From NCBI GenBank assembly GCA_002420085.1, contig DIHI01000153.1:6571-16313 (forward strand): 9,743 nt of DNA, read 5' to 3'. The stretch is from Lysobacterales bacterium UBA5700. GTDB lineage: Bacteria; Pseudomonadota; Gammaproteobacteria; Xanthomonadales; Xanthomonadaceae. The notes below the pieces were generated by a model. The model worked only from the letters and a program-made list of their open reading frames with translations. It ran no database searches and was not told where the DNA came from. Shown one piece after another: positions 1 to 5,311 of this stretch; position 1 is the stretch's first letter; each line of letters opens with the position of its first letter. A program made the position numbers and the translations under genes.

Positions 1-144
1 AGCACCGGATCGCGGCTGATCCTCGATCTTCTGGAGCGATCGGGCGGCGGCGATCAGCGCGAATCGAGGAAGCCGACCGGTCGCGAGCATCAGAATCGCG
101 ATTGACATCACATACAGCCCCGGCGTGCGGGTCGATGCTGTCAT
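1..144 (-). CDS. Partial 5' end of an unrecognised, probably membrane, protein
   Basis: An open frame reads leftward from an ATG at 144 to the window edge without a stop, giving 48 codons. It starts MTASTRTPGLYVMSIAILML. Residues 9-22 are hydrophobic enough for a signal anchor or first membrane segment, followed by a basic stretch and a second mildly hydrophobic patch (FALIAAA). A G-rich run (CTGGGGGTGG on the minus strand) lies just upstream and could act as a weak ribosome binding site. About 70% of third codon positions are G or C, as expected for a coding frame here. It would be divergent from the gene at 291. I do not recognise the family. It could be a chance open frame, because only the N-terminus is visible. 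Confidence 0.35.
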   Translation of the reverse strand, partial: MTASTRTPGLYVMSIAILMLATGRLPRFALIAAARSLQKIEDQPRSGA

Positions 145-290
145 CCGACCACCCCCAGGTCGATGGCACTCGGAGCCTGCCGACGGCGGGGACCAGCCTG
201 GGTGGTTCGACGGGGCGCGTCCGTTCGCGCCTGATCCTGGGTCGGCTGCATTCGAGTCTGTTGGCCCGACCGATGTGACGGAGAAGCCAC
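145..290. other. Divergent intergenic region, no clear promoter
   Basis: This 146-base gap separates the leftward partial gene from the rightward gene at 291. It should hold promoters for both, but I see no convincing -35/-10 pair. The only structure noticed is an imperfect dyad: ACCACCCCCAGG at 148-159 can pair with CCTGGGTGGT at 197-206 with two bulged bases, enclosing 37 bases. That is weak support for anything functional. Confidence 0.4.
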
Positions 291-884
291 ATGAGCGAAG
301 GAGAAAAGGGGCTGAAGCGGATCGAGGATCTGATCGAGGAACTGGGCCGGATCGGCAAGAAGATCGAGATCGCGATCGAGCACGGCAGCAAGCCAAATGT
401 CATCAACCGTCTGAATGGCGATGCCAAGAAATTGCGTGATCGCATCGGCGAAGCCGCCGTCGCCGAGGCGCGACGCGAGATCGACTGTGTCGAGCGCGAG
501 GCCGATCGCATCAAGAACGGCGAACCACCGAGCGATGGCCGTCATCCCGGCAATTCCGGATCGATGCCCGTGGCTCCGGCCGATGGCTGCTGCTGTTGCA
601 AGGGAGGCGGCGGCGGAGGTGGTGGCGGTGCAGGCGGCCGTGCAGCCACACCGGTCTGCGTCTACGTGCGCGGCGCGACCAAGGTCTGGGCCTGGAATCG
701 CTTCACACGTGCCTGGGATGAATTCGACGCCGGTGCCCCGCTGATCAAGGTCGAACTGATCCCGGGTGGCATCCTGGCACTGTCGGCTCGCCGTGCTGCC
801 CTGTTCGATTGCGTGTTGAGCCGCTGGCTGCCCGAGCAGCCGTTCTCCGGGAGTGAGCCCCTGGTCGATGGCGCTGCTGCCTGA
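291..884 (+). CDS. Unrecognised 197-residue protein: charged helix, Cys4-Lys-Gly9 linker, small C-terminal domain
   Basis: The start is well supported: GGAG at 280-283 lies 7 bases before the ATG. Residues 1-78 are rich in E, K, R and I/L with helical spacing (for example LKRIEDLIEELGRIGKKIEI) and probably form a coiled coil or helical hairpin. Residues 79-98 are a polar P/G/S linker. Residues 100-116 are CCCCK, nine glycines, then AGG. Residues 120-187 look like a compact beta-rich domain (PVCVYVRGATKVWAWNRF onward), with two similar turns, AWNRFTRAWDE and LFDCVLSRWLPE. No signal peptide or membrane segment is visible, so it is probably cytoplasmic or surface-attached by an unknown route. 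The four adjacent cysteines could bind metal or be modified, but that is inference. The function is unknown. It is followed by a strong hairpin and is probably transcribed alone. Confidence 0.72.
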   Translation: MSEGEKGLKRIEDLIEELGRIGKKIEIAIEHGSKPNVINRLNGDAKKLRDRIGEAAVAEARREIDCVEREADRIKNGEPPSDGRHPGNSGSMPVAPADGCCCCKGGGGGGGGGAGGRAATPVCVYVRGATKVWAWNRFTRAWDEFDAGAPLIKVELIPGGILALSARRAALFDCVLSRWLPEQPFSGSEPLVDGAAA

Positions 885-897
885 GTCGGTGTGAGGT

Positions 898-936
898 GAT
901 GGCCGGCGTGGTGCTCTTCTGGCCACGCCGGCCGTC
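898..936 (+). terminator. Strong hairpin between the Cys4/Gly9 gene and prfB; likely terminator without a U-tract
   Basis: GGCCGGCGTGG at 901-911 pairs perfectly with CCACGCCGGCC at 923-933. The stem extends through 898-900 and 934-936 (G-C, A-T, one G-T) to 14 pairs around an 11-base loop. It begins 14 bases after the upstream stop codon. What follows (TGCTATCCTTGCC) is not a proper T-run, so intrinsic termination is plausible but not certain. TGCTATCCT at 937-945 also resembles an extended -10 element that could start prfB transcription, but no good -35 accompanies it. Confidence 0.55.
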
Positions 937-977
937 TGCTATCCTTGCCGACCTTCCGCATTGCAGCATCGACCGAC

Positions 978-2100
978 ATGATCGAACTCAATCCCATTCG
1001 CCAGCGCATCGCCGAGCTGTCAGGCCGGCTGGATGCGCTGAGGGGGTATCTTTGACTTCCCAGCCAAGGTCGAACGGCTGGAAGAAGTTTCCCGAGAGCT
1101 TGAACACCCGAGTGTCTGGGACGAACCGGAGCGTGCCCAGGCGCTCGGTCGTGAGCGCGCCCTGCTGGAAAAAACCGTCAATGGTCTGCGCCACCTGAGC
1201 AGCGGCCTGCACGGTGCCAGCGAACTGCTGGAACTGGCCGAAGCCGAAGCCGATGCCGACACCGCCGAGGCGGTGGTCGGCGATGTCGAACGCTACGGGC
1301 GCGCCTTGGAATCGCTGGAATTCCAGCGGATGTTCTCCGGCAAGTTCGATTCCGCCAATGCGTTCGTCGATATCCAGGCCGGTGCCGGCGGCACCGAAGC
1401 CCAGGACTGGGCCGAAATGCTGCTGCGCATGTATCTGCGCTGGTGCGAGTCGCGCGGCTGGAAGACCGAGATCATGGAGGCCAGCGGTGGTGAAGTAGCG
1501 GGCATCAAGTCGGCGACCATCCGGGTCGAGGGCGACTATGCCTACGGGTGGTTGAAGACCGAGACCGGCGTCCATCGTCTGGTCCGGAAATCGCCGTTCG
1601 ATTCCGACAACCGGCGGCACACCAGCTTCACCTCGGTGTTCGTCAGTCCCGAGGTCGATGACGACATCGACATCCAGATTAACCCGGCCGATCTCAAGAC
1701 CGACGTCTACCGCTCCTCGGGGGCCGGTGGCCAGCATGTCAACAAGACCGAATCGGCGGTACGCATCACCCATGTCCCGACCGGCATCGTTGTCGCCTGT
1801 CAGAATGGCCGCAGCCAGCACGCCAATCGCGATACCGCGATGAAGATGTTGGCGGCCAAGCTGTACGAACTGGAAATGCAGAAGCGCAATGCCGAGCGCG
1901 ATGCGGTCGAGGCGACCAAGTCGGACATCGGCTGGGGCAGCCAGATTCGCAACTACGTGCTCGACCAGTCACGGATCAAGGATCTCCGTACCGGAATCGA
2001 GCGCAGCGACACCCAGAAAGTGCTCGATGGCGACCTCGACGAATTCGTCGAAGCCGCCCTCAAATCGGGACTGGACGCCGGCGCCAGGCGCGTCAACTGA
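978..2100 (+). CDS. prfB: Peptide chain release factor 2 (RF2), made by programmed +1 frameshift
   Basis: RF2 recognises UGA and UAA stop codons on the ribosome and triggers hydrolysis of peptidyl-tRNA. Translation begins at ATG 978 ([20 protein letters not shown]). After 25 codons it meets an in-frame TGA at 1053-1055, and a +1 shift at CTT continues the reading frame at GAC 1054 to the stop at 2098-2100, giving 373 residues (E. coli RF2 has 365). The stop-codon-reading tripeptide SPF falls at residues 205-207 and the catalytic GGQ at 250-252, both at E. coli numbering. Around them are the family blocks [31 protein letters not shown] and [16 protein letters not shown]. Residue 246 before GGQ is Ser. 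The ORF visible without the shift begins only at 1273 and would lack the N-terminal domain. lysS follows after 65 bases, the usual prfB-lysS order. The shift allows RF2 to limit its own synthesis. Confidence 0.97.
1041..1056 (+). promoter_or_regulatory. prfB: RF2 programmed +1 frameshift site
   Basis: The sequence AGGGGGTATCTTTGAC contains all the known elements: an internal Shine-Dalgarno-like AGGGGG (1041-1046), the slippery CTT codon (1050-1052), the UGA stop (1053-1055) and a following C, which makes UGAC a poor terminator. It matches the well-studied E. coli prfB site. When RF2 is scarce, the ribosome pauses at UGA, tRNA-Leu slips forward one base onto UUU, and full-length RF2 is made. 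This is negative feedback on RF2 level. Confidence 0.97.
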
Positions 2101-2165
2101 CCGGCCGCCTGCAATCGACCGCTACGCCCAGTTCCCTCCGCATCCTCCAGCCATCTGAAGCCATC

Positions 2166-3707
2166 ATGTCCAACCCGACCGACACCGCGCACGCCGACGC
2201 CGAAAATCACCTGATCGCCGAGCGGCGCGCCAAACTGGCCGCGTTGAGAGCGCGCGGACCCGCATTTCCGAACGACTTCAGGCGAGCCGACTATGCCGGC
2301 GACATCCGCAGCAAGTACGACGGCGACGGCGAGCAGGATCTCGGCTGGACCCTGGCCCAGTTGGCCGAAGAGCCCGTGCATGTGAGCATCGCCGGCCGGA
2401 TGATGGCCAAGCGGGTCATGGGCAAGGCCAGCTTCGCCAAGCTTCAGGACATGACCGGTGCGATTCAGATCTACATGAACGCCACCGAGCTTGGCGACAG
2501 CTACGAGGATTTCAAGACCTGGGATGTCGGCGACATCATCGCCGCGACCGGCCGACTGACTCGCACCCGCAGCGGCGAGTTGTCGGTTCAGGTCGATTCG
2601 CTGCGTCTGTTGACCAAGTCGCTGCGGCCACTGCCGGACAAGTGGCACGGTCTGGCCGATGTCGAACAGCGCTATCGCCAGCGGTATGTCGATCTGATCG
2701 TCAACGCCGGCTCACGCGAGGTGTTCGTCAAGCGCAGTCGAGTGATCCGGGCGATGCGCGAATGGCTCGATGCCCGGCGTTTTCTGGAAGTCGAAACGCC
2801 GATGATGCACTACATCCCTGGCGGCGCCACCGCCCGACCGTTCGTCACCCATCACAACGCGCTCGACCTCGATCTGTATCTGCGCGTCGCGCCGGAGCTA
2901 TATCTCAAGCGGCTGGTGGTTGGCGGTTTCGAGCGGGTCTACGAGATCAATCGCAATTTCCGCAACGAAGGCGTCTCGACCCGCCACAATCCCGAGTTCA
3001 CCATGCTGGAGCTTTACGAAGCCTACGTCGGCTTCGAGGAGATCATGGACCTCACCGAGAACCTGATCCGCGACTGTGCCGAGGCCGTGGTCGGCAGCAC
3101 CGCACTGCGCTGGGAAGGGGTGTCGGTCGATCTCGGCCCGCGCTTCATTCGCTGGCGCATGGATGAGGCCGTGCAGCATTTCAACCCGGAGATCACGGTC
3201 GCCGACTGTCGAGACCGTGATGCCCTGCTGCGGCATTGCCAGCGGCTTGGCATCCGCAGTGACGATCAGCGCGGTTGGGGCCGTCTGCTGCTCGATCTGT
3301 TCGAGCACACCGTCGAGGCACGCCTCGAACAGCCGACCTTCATCACCCATTACCCGGTCGAGGTCAGCCCGCTGGCCCGCGAGTGCGACAACGAGCCAGG
3401 CTATACCGACCGCTTCGAGTTGTTCATCCGTGGCCGTGAGATCGCCAATGGCTTCAGCGAATTGAACGATGCCGAAGACCAGGCCGCGCGCTTCCGCGCC
3501 CAGGTCGAAGCCAAGGAGGGCGGCGACCTCGAAGCGATGCACTACGACGCCGACTACATCCGCGCACTGGAGGTCGGCATGGCACCTGCCGGCGGCCTTG
3601 GAATCGGCATCGACCGTCTGGTCATGCTGATCGCCGACCAGGCATCCATCCGCGACGTGCTGCTGTTTCCGTACCTGCGGCCAGAGCGGTCAGATTCGGA
3701 AGCCTGA
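2166..3707 (+). CDS. lysS: Lysyl-tRNA synthetase, class II
   Basis: This enzyme charges tRNA-Lys with lysine using ATP, in the cytoplasm, as a homodimer in this family. The product is 513 residues (E. coli LysS has 505). Residues 20-40 carry the typical [20 protein letters not shown] region. Residues 71-150 form the anticodon-binding OB fold ([20 protein letters not shown]). The catalytic core shows motif 1 near 193-213 (ending FLEVETPMM), motif 2 at about 255-282 with [16 protein letters not shown] (Arg266 in the motif), and motif 3 at 477-503 with [12 protein letters not shown] (Arg484). No internal disruption is seen. The ribosome binding site is weak (TGAAG at 2156-2160). It lies 65 bases after prfB and is probably cotranscribed with it. 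Confidence 0.97.
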   Translation: MSNPTDTAHADAENHLIAERRAKLAALRARGPAFPNDFRRADYAGDIRSKYDGDGEQDLGWTLAQLAEEPVHVSIAGRMMAKRVMGKASFAKLQDMTGAIQIYMNATELGDSYEDFKTWDVGDIIAATGRLTRTRSGELSVQVDSLRLLTKSLRPLPDKWHGLADVEQRYRQRYVDLIVNAGSREVFVKRSRVIRAMREWLDARRFLEVETPMMHYIPGGATARPFVTHHNALDLDLYLRVAPELYLKRLVVGGFERVYEINRNFRNEGVSTRHNPEFTMLELYEAYVGFEEIMDLTENLIRDCAEAVVGSTALRWEGVSVDLGPRFIRWRMDEAVQHFNPEITVADCRDRDALLRHCQRLGIRSDDQRGWGRLLLDLFEHTVEARLEQPTFITHYPVEVSPLARECDNEPGYTDRFELFIRGREIANGFSELNDAEDQAARFRAQVEAKEGGDLEAMHYDADYIRALEVGMAPAGGLGIGIDRLVMLIADQASIRDVLLFPYLRPERSDSEA

Positions 3708-3730
3708 ACGCTGAACGGATCGGGCTTGTT

Positions 3731-3750
3731 TTTCCGCACGGACGCGGAAA
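3731..3750. repeat. Inverted repeat 1 between lysS and pilZ
   Basis: TTTCCGC (3731-3737) and GCGGAAA (3744-3750) form a perfect 7-pair stem with the 6-base loop ACGGAC. A run of T precedes the stem on the plus strand rather than following it, so it is not a standard terminator of lysS. Its last two bases are shared with inverted repeat 2, so both stems cannot be fully paired at once. A poor promoter-like pair (TTGTTT at 3726, AATACT at 3749, 17 bases apart) overlaps it. Confidence 0.5.
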
Positions 3751-3774
3751 TACTGAACGTCGCGGTTCGGTATT
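3749..3774. repeat. Inverted repeat 2, directly upstream of the pilZ ribosome binding site
   Basis: AATACTGAAC (3749-3758) and GTTCGGTATT (3765-3774) pair over 10 positions with a single T-G wobble around the 6-base loop GTCGCG. The right arm ends at 3774 and the pilZ Shine-Dalgarno sequence begins at 3775, with no gap. As RNA this is a hairpin abutting the ribosome binding site. As DNA it is a 26-base near-perfect dyad that could be a protein-binding operator. No T-run follows, so termination is unlikely. Confidence 0.6.
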
Positions 3775-3786
3775 GGAGGGAGGAGG
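3775..3786 (+). promoter_or_regulatory. Strong ribosome binding site of the pilZ-rpfGC operon
   Basis: GGAGGGAGGAGG directly precedes the ATG at 3787. The GGAGG at 3775-3779 leaves the ideal 7-base spacer. It fixes the PilZ start, as does an in-frame TGA at 3754-3756 with no ATG or GTG between. It is by far the best ribosome binding site in the operon, whose next two genes rely on ATGA overlaps. Confidence 0.85.
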
Positions 3787-4152
3787 ATGCCAGGCCCGCC
3801 GGGAGTCCGGAGCGCTCGCAACAATCTTGATCGTGGCAGGGTCCGTCTGTACCGTGATGGCGGTGCCTGGCGTTCGACCGTGCTCGACGTTTCCCTGACC
3901 GGCATTCGGATCGTCCGGCCCAGAGATTTCTTTCCGATCGATGCAGCCGACTTCGACCTTGAGCTTCAGGTCGATGCCCTGCCACCGCTGGCCGCCCGTG
4001 CCGTGCTGGTCCGGCTTGCTGCCGAAGACGTGGCCTTGCGCTTCGAGCGCCTGTCGATCGAGGTCGAGCATGCCCTGCGCGGCCTGATCCACCATCTCGG
4101 CCGGCCCGGAAACGCGCTGGCCGATGACGAACCGCTGTCGGGGCTACCATGA
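3787..4152 (+). CDS. PilZ-domain protein, putative cyclic di-GMP effector, first gene of the rpfGC operon
   Basis: The product has 121 residues. The second PilZ binding motif, [D/N]xSxxG, is intact as DVSLTG at residues 34-39, preceded by GGAW and followed by beta strands (GIRIVRP, FDLELQVDAL, RAVLVRLAAEDVALRFERL) and a terminal helix, as in single-domain PilZ proteins. The first motif, normally RxxxR about 22 residues earlier, is degenerate: residues 7-11 are VRSAR, so Arg8 and Arg11 are present but the spacing is short by one. PilZ domains bind cyclic di-GMP and alter partner proteins, but some with degenerate motifs act as adaptors without ligand. The stop TGA overlaps the next start as ATGA. 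Co-expression with the phosphodiesterase RpfG suggests a role in the same c-di-GMP response, which is inference. Confidence 0.85.
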   Translation: MPGPPGVRSARNNLDRGRVRLYRDGGAWRSTVLDVSLTGIRIVRPRDFFPIDAADFDLELQVDALPPLAARAVLVRLAAEDVALRFERLSIEVEHALRGLIHHLGRPGNALADDEPLSGLP

Positions 4153-4253
4153 GCTTCGACAACAACCGTGCCACCAGTCGTCGAGTGCAGTCACGACTGC
4201 CAGCGCCCCTGTTCCGCAAAGGCATAGCCGAGCACCCCGAGCACCCCGAATGA
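4149..4253 (+). CDS. Unrecognised 34-residue small protein coupled between pilZ and rpfG
   Basis: The ATG at 4149 overlaps the pilZ stop as ATGA (4149-4152), and the TGA at 4251-4253 overlaps the rpfG ATG as ATGA (4250-4253). A small ORF that exactly bridges two real genes with translational-coupling overlaps at both ends is unlikely to be accidental. A modest GGGG at 4140-4143 lies 5 bases before the start. The product begins MSFDNNRATSRRVQSRLP and ends EHPEHPE. It is basic in the middle and has no hydrophobic segment, so it is not a membrane peptide. I recognise no family. Alternatively it is only a translated leader that delivers ribosomes to rpfG, whose own start has no Shine-Dalgarno sequence. 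Confidence 0.55.
   Translation: MSFDNNRATSRRVQSRLPAPLFRKGIAEHPEHPE
4229..4249 (+). repeat. 9-base tandem repeat just before the rpfG start
   Basis: CGAGCACCC occurs twice in tandem (4229-4237, 4238-4246) followed by a partial third copy CGA. It encodes EHPEHPE at the end of the small ORF and occupies the place where the rpfG ribosome binding site should be. The stretch is C-rich and contains no Shine-Dalgarno match. Confidence 0.7.
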
Positions 4254-5311
4254 ATGTCCTGATCGTCGATGACCAATCCTCGCAGCGGATCATGTACCGC
4301 ACCTTGCTGCGCGATATCAGCAGCGACATCCACGTCGCCGATTTCAGCGACCCGCTCGAAGCCCTGTCGTGGGCGCAGTCCTCGACCACCGACCTGCTCC
4401 TGCTCGACTACCGCATGCCCAAGATGGACGGCCTCGAATTCGCCCGCCGCTTTCGCGAACCGCTGGCGCATCGTGATGTGCCGATCATGCTGGTCACCGT
4501 GGTCGGCGATGAACCGATCCGCCATGCCGCACTGGATGCCGGCGTCATCGATTTCCTGGTCAAGCCGGTGCGGCCGCGCGAGCTTCGCGCCCGGCTCAAG
4601 AACCTGCTGGAACTCCGCCGCCATCAGGAGACCCTGAAGACCCGTGCATTCAGTCTCGAACGACGACTGCTGTCGAGCATGAACGAGATCGAACAGCGCG
4701 AACGGGAGATTCTCGACCGGCTGGCACGCGCCATCGAGCACCGCGACAACGGCTCGGGCATGCATCTGGAACGGATCGCCCGCTATTCCGGCCTGATCGC
4801 CGACGCACTCGGCCTCCCGGACGAAGAGACCCGATTGATCGAAGCGGCCGCACCCCTGCATGATGTCGGCAAGATCGCCATTCCGGATGCGATCCTGCTC
4901 AAGCCCGGCCGTCTTTCGGCCGAAGAGTTCGAGGTGATGAAGCAGCATCCTCGGCTTGGTTACGAAATCCTGAAGGACAGCAGCAGTCGATTCATCCAGT
5001 ACGGCGCTACCATCGCGCTCGGACACCACGAGCGCTGGAACGGCGGTGGTTATCCCGACGGCCTGTCCGGCGAGGCGATTCCCTTGCCGGCGCGGGTCGT
5101 CGCCGTCGCCGATGTGCTGGATGCCTTGACCACCGAACTGGCGTACAAGCCGGCCTGGACGATGGATGACGCCCTTGCCTACATCGAGCAACAGGCCGGC
5201 CAACATTTCGACCCCGAGGCGGTTGGCAGACTGATCGCCAAGAAGGAGCAGGCGCGTGAGATTTTTCACTACTTCAGGCCGGGCCGGGAGAACGGCCAGA
5301 ACGGCGACTGA
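4250..5311 (+). CDS. rpfG: RpfG: response regulator with HD-GYP cyclic di-GMP phosphodiesterase domain
   Basis: The product has 353 residues. The receiver domain (2-125) has the acidic pair Asp7-Asp8, phosphoacceptor Asp53 in [13 protein letters not shown], Thr83 and Lys105. A helical linker (about 125-160) leads to the HD-GYP domain with H204-D205 in [12 protein letters not shown] and the full HHExxxGxGYP signature at 259-269, so catalysis looks intact. [35 protein letters not shown] wording is characteristic of RpfG. In the Rpf system, RpfC phosphorylates RpfG, which degrades cyclic di-GMP and releases genes for virulence, motility and biofilm dispersal. The start at 4250 places the usual VLIVDD at the N-terminus. 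An upstream ATG at 4124 would add 42 residues of atypical, non-domain composition. The start overlaps the small ORF, and rpfC begins inside its 3' end. Confidence 0.95.
   Translation: MNVLIVDDQSSQRIMYRTLLRDISSDIHVADFSDPLEALSWAQSSTTDLLLLDYRMPKMDGLEFARRFREPLAHRDVPIMLVTVVGDEPIRHAALDAGVIDFLVKPVRPRELRARLKNLLELRRHQETLKTRAFSLERRLLSSMNEIEQREREILDRLARAIEHRDNGSGMHLERIARYSGLIADALGLPDEETRLIEAAAPLHDVGKIAIPDAILLKPGRLSAEEFEVMKQHPRLGYEILKDSSSRFIQYGATIALGHHERWNGGGYPDGLSGEAIPLPARVVAVADVLDALTTELAYKPAWTMDDALAYIEQQAGQHFDPEAVGRLIAKKEQAREIFHYFRPGRENGQNGD
5243..5248 (+). promoter_or_regulatory. rpfC: Ribosome binding site deciding the GTG start of rpfC
   Basis: AAGGAG at 5243-5248 lies within the rpfG coding sequence, exactly 7 bases before GTG 5256. 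It supports this non-ATG start and shows that rpfC has its own initiation signal inside rpfG. Confidence 0.8.

Noticed and set aside
141..926. 261-codon minus-strand frame opposite the Cys4/Gly9 gene
   Set aside because: The plus-strand gene has a good ribosome binding site and a coherent composition. The minus frame is Ala/Arg/Gln/Asp-rich shadow sequence and runs through the hairpin at 898-936.
1053..1055. In-frame TGA in prfB taken as a nonsense mutation or pseudogene
   Set aside because: The surrounding bases form the standard RF2 programmed frameshift site, and the downstream frame is fully conserved.
3731..3774. Cyclic di-GMP riboswitch before pilZ
   Set aside because: The two short stems lack the conserved GEMM core sequences and three-helix layout, and the region is too short.
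4124..4249. Upstream ATG extending rpfG by 42 residues
   Set aside because: The added residues are Arg/Ser/Pro-rich, overlap pilZ and do not resemble a receiver N-terminus. ATG 4250 puts VLIVDD at the usual position and forms an ATGA junction.
3554..5269. 571-codon open frame on the minus strand, antisense to lysS, pilZ and rpfG
   Set aside because: It lies opposite three genes with clear domain motifs and has no recognisable domain itself. Long antisense frames are common in high-GC DNA.
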